From: Amphirosellinia nigrospora
Lineage: Eukaryota; Ascomycota; Sordariomycetes; Xylariales; Xylariaceae
Direction of reading: 5' to 3'
Assembly (NCBI GenBank): GCA_004123355.1
Contig: SCHM01000002.1
Span: 10,575,569-10,639,568, forward strand
DNA: 64,000 nucleotides
The notes beneath the pieces were generated by a model. That model made no database searches. It saw only the letters and a program-made list of their open reading frames with translations, and was not told the DNA's origin. Below, in pieces: positions 25,401-37,930 of this stretch; the stretch's first letter is position 1, and each line of letters begins with the position of its first letter. A program made the translations under genes and the position numbers.

Positions 25401-26935
25401 AGCTGTCTCGAGAGGGGATAATTCCCATCGTCCGTTGGGACCCTGGATTCCTATGTCTAATACCTAGTGCTACGTAACCGGAACCGAGTCACCCACCTAC
25501 CGGTGCCGTCCAGCTCCACGTTAGTAACTTGTCATAAGCTACCTCCTCCTAGCCTGAGAGAGGTTCGTGCAAAGTGTTAAAAAAGCATTCTTCAAGGCGG
25601 CTTCTCCACAACTGAGACTAGCTTTCGGTTCCTTGTACCCTGCCTCATAGAACGTTCCTAATAATACAACGATCAGGACTGGGCAGTCCAGGTAAGTGGT
25701 ACAGTACTTGTTCAAGATGTGTGCTAGGAAAGATAAATATCCCCCGATCGTGAAAATTTCCGACGTTCGACGTACATAGTATGTTACCCGCCCCGTTTCT
25801 TATTATATCTCCGCGTGCCCTACCTACTACATACTTATACCAGGTGCCGTCTACGTTGTCATCCCTCCATAATTGTCCAAAACCACAAGAGAAAGGGTTG
25901 CCATCTTCTACTCCTTGACGTTGGCATCTGCTTCCGCCATCCCTTCGCCTGTTATAAGTCTGCATAAAGAGTACGCAGAGTTCAACTGGCTGAATAGAAA
26001 TACTTGTTAGCCTACGAGGCGCAAACCGGGAAAAATTCAAAAATCACCAACCAATTCTCGAAGCCGAACATACAAGGTGCGTGTCGAATAGCCTCCAACC
26101 TTTGACCCATAATAGTCCAGCTTACCACTCCATCACGCAGAGCAGGGTCATCGCTGGTTGGATTAACAGTGCTGCCGGGGTCTTCCTAGTACACTGCCCT
26201 TAGCAACCGTTGAAGAGCTAGTTCCATCGAGACACTACATCAGCCCTTTTGAGGCCAAGCTAGCGCGTGTAGTTTCATGGAGTGAAAGACGCGACTAAAC
26301 CCTTGAAGACTTTGCGCTGTTGCTATTGCTGTCATCATCGTCATTGTAAGGCAGAGGGCAGCCAAAGGGAGTTGCACCTTACATATGCTACATACAGGAT
26401 ATAATTGGTTGTGGTGATTGCATCAAAACTCTGGACACAGATTCCTCGGATTCCCTTCCGTTACAAAAGTCAGATACGGCCTACAAAGTTCGGCTTTTGT
26501 TCTTGCGAGCAGCACCCTCTCAAGAAATCTCACACTCACCACGTCACATTTAACCTTAAATTAAAAAACGGCGCACGTAACTACATCTACATACATAAGA
26601 ACTTAAATCAGCTACCTTGGTTTTCTACCCTTCCATCTTGTTCGGCACCCAACGAAGTTAATCCTTTACTTACCTCGATATACATTTACAAACTTACGCA
26701 GCCGACTATCAGCATAACTTGGCGGAACAAGTGGCTTTTGCTTTACGTCACTCATACGAACTCGCTACTATCGCCCATCTGAACAGGTTCACCGTGAAAT
26801 ATTATAGGCCAGTCGGTTCTCGACGCGGCCAGCGCAAGGCAAACTGGCCATCTTCTACGCCAACCAGCTCCCTTTCCGGAGACATATCGGCTACGCTCAC
26901 CGCTCCAGCTAGCTGATCACACACGTACCCAGGGC
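19462..26935. other. 7.5-kb gene desert
   Basis: No gene, RNA or repeat could be supported on either strand. All open frames are short (at most 131 codons) and lack recognisable motifs. The longest, 25645-26040 minus, reads as a Cys/Trp-containing 131-residue protein but has no family resemblance I recognise. TACCTA/TAGGTA words cluster between 22.9 and 24.2 kb. A local inverted repeat lies at about 22119-22154. Low-complexity CTTTGCCACTGGCACT-like repeats are at about 24910-24960. Confidence 0.5.
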
Positions 26936-28113
26936 ATGGATGACAACGCCCGACGCCGGAGGCAGGAACAAGCCAGTGGTTCCAATCCACGATACCTGGT
27001 GACAGATCCCAATGCCCAACGAAGACCGTATGGCATCGCAGGCCTGGATAGATACCGGCATGCGGCTGGAAGCAGCAACTCGCCTCCGGCACCTAGGGGT
27101 ATGGGGGGCGCGGCATCGTACAGCGGATATTACCAGGAGCCTGGCGGCGTTTTCACAGTCAATACCACAGAGCACAATGGCGTACCCGCCCGAGTACGCA
27201 CATGATAGCAGGCAGACGCAGGGTTACAGCGCATACAACACCTCCATGATGTACAACGTACCGCAGCCTAGCACACAGAGTGCCGTATACGATGCGAACC
27301 AACAGTTTCCGGCACGGCAGGGTGCAGGTTTACAGATGATGCCCGCGGACGTTGCCGCCCCTTATTTCCCGAGCGAGCCCACGAATGCGGCTGCGACAGC
27401 TGGCCTGCAGTCGCAGACGGCGTCCTCGAGTACGGCGGCCGTGTATCAACAGAGCTACCCCGGCGCCACAGCGCCGATGAGCGCCTTAGCACAGCCCGAG
27501 GCTGAGCAGCTCGTGGAGGACGATGAGTATGATGCCGCCGACCCCGCGCCCGCGCGGACTTCTCACATGGGTGAAGCATATGAGCAATACCAAGCAGCCC
27601 TACGGCAAATATTTACGAATATTCATAATGGCGTGTTACAGACAGCGGCTGAATCACTCTTGGGGTGTCCGAATGGCTCCTCTCCAAGGTTGTGGATTTG
27701 GGTTCGTGTTGGTACCATTTAATCTACCTATTAATGACTAACAAACGACTCTAGGCCTCACTGGGGACGAGGAAGCTCTCCATGACGATCGTATGAAACT
27801 CTGGCACGACTTTAACCACGCCTGGCTTTCTCTGTGCCAGAAACAAAGGGACATGCACGCATCCGGCATACCACCCAACGAGGCCAGACTTTACTCAGTG
27901 AAGAGGATTTACACAAGTTAGGCGACGAAATCATCCGCCTATGTAATGGCATCGAGGGCATGGATTAGTAGACTACGAGTACGGCGTATGGGAAGAACTC
28001 ATAATTGACGGTAAGTCTCTACAACTAGCCTTATTCTCTATCCCCATTCCATGTACTGATCAGCCAATCTAGTCCTCGAAAAATGTCTCAACATATATGA
28101 GAGTCGTAAATAA
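26936..28113 (+). CDS. Conserved fungal protein of unknown function (Q/P/S-rich N-terminus, conserved C-terminal helical region)
   Basis: The ATG at 26936 gives MDDNARRRRQEQASGSNPRY followed by a long Tyr/Gln/Pro/Ser-rich region (SMMYNVPQPSTQSAVYDANQ) typical of intrinsically disordered nuclear or RNA-associated proteins. The C-terminal part looks folded and conserved: AYEQYQAALRQIFTNIHNG, SEWLLSKVVDLGLTGDEEAL, HDDRMKLWHDFNHAWLSLCQ, LGDEIIRLCNGIEGMGLVDY, EYGVWEELIID, and after a last intron VLEKCLNIYESRK (stop 28111-28113). I recall close homologues in many Sordariomycetes annotated only as hypothetical. Introns: one from the GTTCGTG donor near 27700 to TAG at about 27754, and one from GTAAGT near 28011 to TAG at 28073. 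Missing G near 27666 and near 27965, and other shifts near 27190 and 27900, explain the split frames. Confidence 0.75.
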
Positions 28114-31100
28114 GGCCAGTTCATCCGCCCAGCGTCGGTGGCTCCTCTCACTATGGGTCTCGAAAGTATGACTTCGTGCAAACCAGTCATGGGTGGTAGC
28201 CGCATAGTAGGGGTGAATCGCTGTAACACTATACATCGACAGGGCGTTTCACCGGGTGTGTAATTCTCTGCGTGGAGTTGGCCAGGCCGCCACTCATCGG
28301 GCTGGTCGGCTTCCGGTAACCTGTTGGTTTTTTTTTCATTACACCGCTACGATTTCCTTCGGGCATCAGGAAAGTTGTGGGTGCCGGCATGGCATGCGCG
28401 GTCCACCCCCTCGTTCTGGTTTGTATTTTCGCCAATGTATCATTTCACTTAGTTTAGGGCATCAGGAATCAGCAGGGCCACACGATCTGGCGGCCTGGGG
28501 ATACTGGGACATGTCAGACATGGAGACCTGACGAATGATAGACGCGGTCATGCACAGGATAAAGCATTGAGCAGGGACATGGGTTGGAACATAGAGTGGA
28601 GGCGTACGGCTGTACGAATGGAGTTTGAGGATACCCCTGAACTTGATTTCGAAGGCGATGGGAGAAAAAGGAAAAGGACCATAGAAAAAGGCAATAGAGG
28701 GGTCGTCTATGCTCTCACGAGCCCATTGTGTTTTTGTTTTTCGCGGTTGTCTTTGGGCGTGTCGGAGCAACAGGGGGTTGGGTTGGTTGTCTGGTAGAGC
28801 TTCGTTATAAAATGGCTGAGTAGATTTTGCTAGCCGTCATAGCTGATCCCCTGATCCCCCGATCCCTTGGCACGTGAACATTGTACTGTTACATGCGCAC
28901 CAACAAGAACAAGAACAAGGCCTGCAGCAACAATTGGGTTGCAGCGCTAGTTGTGGCAACAGAGGAAGCATTCCGGTACTTGCTACCTGAAATCGTCCAA
29001 CCGTTAATCAATTGTCGGTTCACGGCCTGAACTATGTCGAATCACGACAAGCGCTGGGGTTATCAAACTAACCAATGAGCAGATCTACGGTTGCTGTGCA
29101 TGATCAGCGCCTCTATTAACTAAACAGATTGTATTATAGGTACACGGGGCGATTATCTTCAATACCCAACCAATACCCCTGCCAGGCCGACTTGTCCGCG
29201 TCTCCAACGGCCGGGGTCTTCAGCCTTCTCCTCCCACATACCTGGTACTGGACATTGGGTCCAAGGTTCATGCCTAGCACGAATCCCGCGCGGATTCTCT
29301 CCCATGTACCGGCCGGCTTACCCTATTTCCATTCACAGCTAGCTAAGCTAGTTGGGCATCAACCGGATTGCCGCGAGACTATCATCTATCATATTGGGTG
29401 TTCACAAGGCTCCTAGGAACTACACGTGATCAATCTGTGCATGCGCTCAAGCATCCAACCGCACAAGAGACATAGCAGCGGGCACAATGTATACATACCA
29501 ATACATTATGATACCTGGTGGTGATGAATTAAGGTATGTGTTCCGCAGTGGCGCTACCATTTCGTCCATGAAGCGGGTGCCCTATGAGGAAAAGCAACAA
29601 CACCCCATTACGTTGCCAAGGATACAAAATGCGTTTCGTGTCCCTTCAGCTTCACTCTCCGCTACGCTATAGGCAGGACAAGCTCCTGCAAAGCGGGTTC
29701 CCAGCATCTTGGTAGAGCAGCTCATCTTGCATACAACCCATCCGATCAGACTTATACATTCATCACCTTGTTTATTTTCCGAATGGTTTACCTATAATTG
29801 GACACATGCGAAGATCCGAGTTCCTTAACTATGCAATTAGCCTACTTCGTTTACTGCCGAGGTCGCCGACGGAGTTAAACCAAAGAAAGGGAATAAGAAA
29901 ATGAGTATCTATTATCTTATAACCAATTTTTGACCAAGACACACCAGGTCCACCAAGGAATTGTCAAGTGGCGTCGTAAACCCACTCACGCTAAAACACG
30001 AAATCTTCACACATACCCGGATGCAACTGCTCAAGGTAGGCATACTGCTAAGAATTGACCCAGTCCCCCGATCCAGGTCGGTGCTACATTTTCTGATTTC
30101 AGAAGGGGCATGCGATACGGGGCCATATGATCCCAACTTCTCACCATAAGTCAGTCGAGCAATTACTCGCACTGTCCATTCAGTAGGATCAGGAAGATGC
30201 TCTCTCCAGGGATGGTTGTTGAGGTAAACGTAAACATGGCCCACCCAGCGGAAGGGAGACGAATAGCCAAGGATGAAACTGACGACTTCAGCAGTAGAAA
30301 CTTGGTCGCCTCACCAATACACATAACCAACCATCGTGATATATCAGACGCAGGCAGGCGATGGCTACTTCACACAATTATTGGCTCTTGGGTAAAACGG
30401 TAGCAGTTGCCAATTCGAGCCAGAAGCCAGCATTGATTGGCTCAGCAACAGACAAGCATGGATGCAAGCCAGACCCCGGCGCAGATTAGCCTCGACCAGT
30501 CAGCGCGCCGAAATGGGGATGGTTAATCCGTCGATCGCCCGGCGCGGGTTGAATGACGCACATGAATTCCCAGCGATCGGACCCGACACCTTGGTTAAGC
30601 TACGGGCGATGGATAGGGTTGCCAGAGCACTTAATAATCACGGCTTATAACATCATGTACCGTGACAACGAGCTCCAACGCGCCTCCCGATGCTACCGTA
30701 TTTCCACCGCGGCGGGAACGGCGCTCGAGCTGGGGAAAAGCTGACGAGACAGCTGGATCCTACGACGACTGGGGTATTTCTGCAGTCATGGGTATATAAA
30801 AGGGTTTGTGCGAGGTTACAACACAGTCCGTGGCCTCCATCGCTGGTGTAAGTGGGTACGGATTTGACCGCGTCACCAAAGCAGTCAAACTTGGCCTGTC
30901 CACACGCAGTGTCCACGGCACGGCGTACAGCTGGTTACTGGATCCCCTGGTCGTCCAACCTACAGCGCACCCAAGCAACCAAGATTCAAATGAAGGCTGG
31001 GACCCCTGGGCTCCCAGTCAGCTTAAGCGAAAGGATAAAGACCAGGGTTGGACGGCGATCCCAACAGACGGGGCCCAAGGGCCAGCTTAGGTTGCCAACT

Positions 31101-34100
31101 CTGGGCCAAATTAGCGAACAAATGCGGATATATTGTCATGTACCTTTCTTCATGTCAATGTCTTGTATTAATAAACATTGGAGTCGTTAAAGTACCTTGC
31201 CGACCTACGCTACACTATGTGTGCCGGGATCCGGATAGCCCAGCGCCAAAGGATCCTCCTGCAAGTATCTTCCTGGCCAGTCGAATCCGAGGCGCCCGCG
31301 CCAAAGCCAATCGTGACCCGTACCAGACTATTGGAAAAGGAGGCTGAATGAGACGACATCAAGAGCGTGTGTGCCGCATGACTGCAGATCTACCGTAGCC
31401 TCGAAAACTTGGAGTATTACTTGTTCGTCGTCGACGACAACGACGATGACGATTTCACATGCCTACCGTTACCACGTCAACTTGGAAACGGTAGGGGATG
31501 CCTGACCTGTCAGCAGGAACACCTGGATTACCCAGTTGATTATACCCTCCTCCACGGACCAGAGTGTCCCACGACAGCCCCAGCTACGCTACGCATGATC
31601 TAGGATCTGCCTGCTGTGAACTTTTGGCTCCCACATGCTCACTCTTTTTTTTTTCTCCGGCTTGCATCTCAGATGGTGTTTTACACCAATGCAGGTAGCC
31701 GCACAGCTTATCCCAGCAAGACGCCACGGGCGGGTGATCGCATCCGAATGCGACCAGCCCAAGATTAACGAGCGAAGTACCAAAATCGCCCAAGTTTCGA
31801 CTCGAACTCAGTTCACGACATAGAGTAACTGCGCAGCTGCAGCCACCCAACCTCTTTTCGGTGGTTTGTCCGAGCTATTGGGACAAGGGGGACAGCTGCG
31901 ATCCCATATATATGCTCCTGTACACTATTAATGCAGTGTCCCCCAACTCCCTTGTACGTAAGGGGGACCAAACACAGTACACACCCACATATTCCGATCT
32001 GTGACGACAGGGAGGGTTTTGTATCAGCATTACTATTACGGCATGGTAGGGCCAAAAAGCCGAGGCTGAAAGGCGCCCGCCATGTATGCCCGACTCTATT
32101 TATTTATATTTGCGTGTTGTGTTGCTGCGGTCGACTAAAGTTGATTCTTTTTTACGATCACGCCCCTGGGTGTGATTTTATCCCCCTCTCAAAAAACAAC
32201 GTACGAGGAGCAAAAGAAAATAAAACAGGCCACGTTTCCACCCATTAGGGGCTTTTCTTACCGTCAGCAGCTAAAGAAGTACTCTAGCTAGGAGTTTTCT
32301 CGGGTTTTTTTTCTTGGCGACCTCTTAATCACAGGTATTCCGCAGGTGTCATTTAGCGGTTTGTAGTGTTTTTAAACTTCGTGCAAACTACATCGCAACT
32401 ACTAACTAACTAACCAAACCGATATTTGCTCGCCGACCTATCATAATCTACCGCACCAGTTCGCCGCGGGAAGCTTCCCGGATTATGCAGGCCTAAGGCA
32501 ATGCCACTCACTACACGGTATATGTGCATGGAGCAGTGATCGGCGTTACATCGAATGCCTGCGTTAGCCGTGGTGAAGCGATTCGTCGCATCGGCATCCC
32601 GCAGAACGCGCCTCGCCCGGCAATGGTTGGATACGAGTAAGGCTGTCCAATGTAGATCAAATTGAAACTATCGCGGAAGACCAACCCGCAGGGCAAATCG
32701 CTCGCCGGAACGGCCTGCGACTGGACAGCTGATGACATGGGAAAGCAGATATCGCTGTCCAGTCGTTTTGCGCGAGGCTACTGGAATTGATAAAATAGGT
32801 TGTCGATCTCCCTCTGGCCGCCAAAACCCTTCAGCCCTAGGTCACGATGCCGTCCGTCCCCCGGGATAAAATGCCTTGCTTCCACGGAGAAGCAATGGCT
32901 GGTACAGATGACGCTAATAAACCCTGGTCGGGATGATTCATTGCTTGGAATCCCTCCATAACTTTTCCAGGGGTTGGATTGTTGGTCTGTTTTATGGGTC
33001 CTCAAGCCTCCCTATGTCCGGGGTTAGATGCACTGTGAAACAGTAGGGGGCGACGTTTGTATTGACTATGTAGGTAGATGGGGAACTCCAGCCGGGAGGA
33101 AGTGAGGCGATGAGGTGTGGATGCTCAATATACTAGGTGACTAGAAGTTCTTGCCACCATCAACTGACTTGATTGAGATAATGTGATCAACGAAGTTGCG
33201 TAGCCCTTGACCTCATTTCGTAATTGATTGGGGGGCGGCTTCGATGAGATTGTCGCCACTTCATTATACTTCAAGGGAGGGAGTAGGCGAGCGTATCCAC
33301 GAGCGTTGGTATGTCAGTATGTTAGGGAACAACAATGAGATCTTTACAACACCGACCCGTCCTAACAGTAGTAGTTACGGGTTGCTGGAGCGGGGGCTCG
33401 GGGATTGCCAGGGCAGATAGACGTCGAACCTCTCACACTCATCCGAAATCAAGAAAACAGAAAGACGAATCGATGTTCTATAGTGATTCTGTAAAGGTGG
33501 CCTTGGTGAAGGACCCCGGCCAACCTCTCGTAAGCTATCAATTCTTCGGGATTCGGATATCGCGCGACATGACTTCCTCATAGGCTCTACTAGCTATCTA
33601 ATTACAAGAAACATATTTGATGCATTTCATAACTTCTGTTTCGACAATACTCTGCCTGTGGTTCGACCACCGAAGCACTTCTTAGTTTCAAGATAGCCGA
33701 GTACATATATGTAGTTGTATCCTTGCTGAAAATACCTTCAGTACTCATGTGGACCTTAGTAAGTGTCTGGGTTCATTGGGCGAGAGATCGATTATTACGA
33801 TCCCAAACGTAAAGTTCGCAATATCGCCTTCGTGAGCTTAAAGCTACCGGTTCCTTCCATACTAATTCGACCTGCTCTGCGTATTCTTGAAACATACGAG
33901 GCTGAAAAGTCGACCTGGGCTTCCTTGGCTGCTCGACAGAGTTTATGGATATTTTTCGAGTTACTTTGAATCACCTTCGTAATTTACGCTGGAATATAAC
34001 CCTAACTCCTTATCGTGTAAAGAATTCTGTTATGGGGAAAACAAATGCTGTTAGGTTTGCAACCCCAATGGATGGAACCGAGCAGGCGTAACTGGTAAAC

Positions 34101-35552
34101 TTGCTGTTAAACTTAAACACATAAAACGCCATACCCCATGGTTCGTCATTTATAAATTATATATTTATATATATTAATAGCTATTAGTAGCTGGTTGCTT
34201 GTTTGCTCTATAAACTTTATTTCGCGATATCTTTAATCGCTTACGCTTTAACCCGCTCATAATATTCTCGAATATTACTTCGGGGGTTTTTTTATATATA
34301 ACCAAAGACAGCATATTTTAGGCCGACTATTTATTTTAGGCTTTTTTCGACTGCCGTTAATTTCTCCGTTGCTTTAAGGTTCGTTTTTAAAAGGCGCATT
34401 TTATATGGCGTTGATCCTGTTAGAGGGGCGCGCCGGGGAGGGGGTAGAATCTGGTCTGTGTGCTTCACAATATTGAACACTCGGTACAGGGTGTTCTATT
34501 AATTTATTGTAGTAGTATAGCGGTATGGCGGCCCTGTTTTTTGGTGTGGCTGCAGGGCCTCCGTTTTACCAATAACGTATGAACCTTATTTAAGTATTAT
34601 ATTATAAAATGTGACAAGGGCTTGTGCTAAAGTGCTTGGAATCTGGCGTTCAATTCAACTAACAACCTCTTGGGGTCTTTAGGGGCTCTGGTTTTCTAAT
34701 TCGGATTTTAATGTAACCTCAGCCAAGCCCTTAATTTATAGACTAATTCTAAGACCTTTTCCTCCTCGCAAGCCTCCGAGCGTGTGACTCCTCGAGAGGG
34801 GTAAAGGTTATTCGAACCAACGCTATACTGCGAATATATTGGCGATCTGGATCCTGTAGGTAGGCCCCAGCATGTGACAACCAGGCTGTTTGGAACCTTA
34901 CAGTATATGAATACACGAGACCCTAGTAGAAAGCACAAGTAGCTGGTTCGTGTGACAGGAGATTAGAAGGGATGAAACTGAATTGGCTTCATCAGAATAG
35001 ACGGCTGACGATGAGTATTATTTGACGACATGTAGCTATAGATTTTCTCCCCGACTCGATTATATTCGCCACATCTGCTGCTGCATGCTTTACCCCTATA
35101 GAGGAGACTAGGATCGAGGAGGCTAGAGTTGACTGTCACATAGCATCTCCTGATCTCACGATACCTTGTCTAGCACGCCAAAACACTCATCTTCCCAAAC
35201 CTCATATAGATTCCAAGGGACTTACGGCCCTAGGAACAAAAGACCTAGATGTATATAGCCAGGGGCTAGCCCCCAGAGATTCTAGACTCTCTGCGCAACA
35301 ACAGATATCAATATACGCCCCATACCCTGATAGTGAGGTTATGACAGTGAGTGGATAAACTGCGTTTAGACCATCTCTGGTCATAGAGCTTATGGTCAAG
35401 TGTGGTATTACATAATCATCAGATTACAGCGAGCTATTTGAAGAAGAGTAAGAATATCTATTTGACTGAAGTACTAAACGATGAGATGACCAACTAGACC
35501 AAATAAAAGCGAAGAAAATATTCCCTTGAACACCAAACCAGAATACAGAGCC
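28114..35552. other. 7.4-kb gene-poor region
   Basis: No supported gene. Minus-strand open frames at 32511-32738 and 32778-33005 and a plus frame at 33763-33969 are short and unrecognised. The stretch 34120-34420 is strongly AT-rich and TA-rich and gives way abruptly to GC-rich sequence at about 34425, as expected for a RIP-affected repeat relic next to non-mutated DNA. No element family can be named. Confidence 0.45.
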
Positions 35553-37189
35553 CTAAATGGACTCGACGACGGGGGCCGAGACGAGCTCTTGATAATACGA
35601 GCCATTATCATTGGCGACTTTATACAGCCCAGGGTAGACGACCACTCCACCTCCTTCATCATTTTCGAACCGCAGACGATACTCGGAAGGCTGCGAGAAC
35701 AGGAGATAGCCGAACGTTGCACACTCTCTGATCACCTGTTCTAAATGACTTTCTTGCTCATATATTTGGTCTTCGCCTCCTTTGACGAACGGCTCGAGGC
35801 AGGCGTTGAGAGCAACTGTGAGTTCATGCTCTTGACCTGCTAAGAGGTGGTTGGATGGTACGAGGGCGGTTTTATCACTACGGTTTGGATGGAGCAAGAA
35901 TGCCGATAGCTGGCGCCATTGAGTGAGAGCGGCTTCGGTAGCTGATGTCGTTAGATTGAACATCAGAGTTATGGGCATGGAGTGGCTTACCGCGATGATT
36001 ACCTGTGTTCTCCTCCGTTGATGGGATGCGCGACGTCATATCCGAAACACCTGGAGGGAGAAGAGATAATCCGGAACTCGGACAAGAGCTGTGCTTCCAA
36101 ATACAGCTTTTGCGATGATGTGTCTGATTGCTGTCAATCGAGTTTCTGGATCCATTAACAACGTAGTGGTGTTCGTTGTCTTGCTCATACTCCTATTTCC
36201 AATTCCGAGGAGGCTTAAATTGGCAGCCAGCTCACTCTCGCTGATATGGACAGGGAGCCAGTGGTAGTAGGTCTCGCAATGCTGCTGTATCAGCTGGCCG
36301 AGAGACTGGAGCTCTTGAGATATCTTAGGCTGAGGCACAGGGTCCAGCAAAAACTGTTCAAGGAGTATCGGGTCGGCTGTATGGTCATTGAAGGGAATGA
36401 TTTCTCCTTTCTCTGATTGAGAGATGAATACTGGTGGATTCTGACGCTTTCTGGGTGTCGGAAAACCAGAAAGCCGATTAAAATCCCAAGAAGCAAGCCA
36501 GCAATCGCAACGCCTGTGCCTAGTCCAGCAACTGCCGAATTACTGATGGAGTGGGATTGTACCTGAGAACTTGCGGTGGAAGGTGCCTGAACAGTCGAGC
36601 TTGCTGTCGCAGACGAAGTGAGAGGACTGCTAACAGACGAAGCGAGAGGACTGCTAACAGACGAAGCGAGAGAACTGCTAACAGACGAAGATGACGAGGA
36701 TATATCTAACGTACTGGGTGAATTTGACATTGACGAGGGCATCCGCATTACTGTTAGATTCCCTACCGAAAATGTCGTCGTCGTGGTTCCCACCGTGAAC
36801 TGCGGCGGTGTAGCTATCGATGTAACAAACTTAATCGTAGCTGTTGGTAATGTCGTAATTGGCGTTGGCGGTGTTGGTAGCGGATTGGCCAGTATTGCTA
36901 GATTATCTACTGGAAATGACAGTATTTGCACTCCCACTGTCCATGTCGGTAATGGAGTTGGTATTGATGTTACAAAAGTAATCACAGCTTCTGTTATAGT
37001 GATATTCATCACCGACGCTGCTGGTAGCTGCCTGACCGCTTTCTTTGACATCTGCGGCCGTGTCTCAGTAGTCGTGATTGTTGTAGTTGAGATGTCCGTT
37101 GACACCTCTATTATAGTAATCTTGAGCATGTCATGACGATCTCCATCCGCACACGGGTTGCATAAATCAAAAGTCATCTTTGCCGTCAA
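35553..37189 (-). CDS. Ser/Thr-rich single-pass membrane protein of a fungal family
   Basis: A long Ser/Thr/Pro-rich ectodomain (ITIIEVSTDISTTTITTTE; repeated SSVSSPLA units) precedes one membrane helix, AVAGLGTGVAIAGLLLGILI, ending in FLVFRH. A cytoplasmic region follows that I have seen repeatedly in Sordariomycete proteins: LLDPVPQPKISQELQSLGQL, HCETYYHWLPVHISESELAA, and after an intron ATEAALTQWRQLSAFLLHPN, GGEDQIYEQESHLEQVIREC, FGYLLFSQPSEYRLRF, ending SAPVVESI at 35553. The cytoplasmic part starts in a different frame from the helix, so a base is lost near 36450. The first true ATG of the long frame is at about 37177; no signal peptide is visible, so an N-terminal exon may lie further up (toward 37370). 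Function unknown; a wall-stress or surface sensor is only a guess. Confidence 0.72.
36611..36682. repeat. 24-bp minisatellite, three units, inside the Ser/Thr-rich gene
   Basis: Three consecutive 24-bp units begin at 36611, 36635 and 36659 (unit start AGACGAAG, unit end CTGCTAAC), differing at one or two positions. On the minus strand each encodes the octapeptide SSVSSPLA or a variant. The unit is a multiple of three, so copy-number change keeps frame and would only lengthen the ectodomain stalk. Confidence 0.85.
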
Positions 37190-37930
37190 TTTCCCGTTAC
37201 CAATGGCTGACGACTGTCATTTGTTGGGTTTGGTAAGTAATGCTCAGCGATGATCAGAGAAATATTCAAGATTTCTCGCAGAATTTGACATCTCTTATAG
37301 AGCGAGCCACTCTGGCTAGAAGACGAGTGGTAAAGCAGGACAAGGAGTTGGGGGCAAACGAGGTTCACACGAACTATGACATTGGTACCAACCTCGTCCC
37401 TGGTTACAGCAGAATCTTACAGATTGCCATTCGCTAAGCGTGTTCAAGCGTGTTCAAATCAACGATTTCTTTTGGTCTAATTTCAGCAGTCAGAGCACAA
37501 ATGAGTGGCTTGCGGCAGTACTTGGTCGCAAAGAACGCCCCATTGGGAGCACTCGGGGCCAGGGATCTCAAATCAGACTTGGAAAAGGCGGTTGATGTTT
37601 CAAGCGTTCTAGAGAATGCCATGGCACCAGTCCCCCCTTGGCCTCTACTTTGCCGATTATAGGACGAACATACACTATGGCCGGTCAGTGGCGCTGAACT
37701 AGATTCATTATCGTGCATCCTACCTAGTCAGCTTGCCCCCTGCGAAGTGGCGCAAAAGCTGCACATGCCCGAAGGGGTCAGAAAGCCGCAGATCAAGACA
37801 AAAGGGCTGGCATATTAGATTTCAAGCAGAAGATGTGTTACCGATCATAATAGTATCTAAGTGCAAAGCTCTACAAGGAGTGTTGGTCTATTGAGTGTTC
37901 ATTATCTTCGAGACTAACAGAGTTGTATCT
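37190..37930. promoter_or_regulatory. Divergent region between Ser/Thr-rich and Hsp70-like genes
   Basis: About 740 bp with no convincing coding content; may include an unrecognised first exon of the minus-strand gene. The small frames at 37434-37718 (minus) and 37450-37662 (plus) overlap each other and show no motif. Confidence 0.4.
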
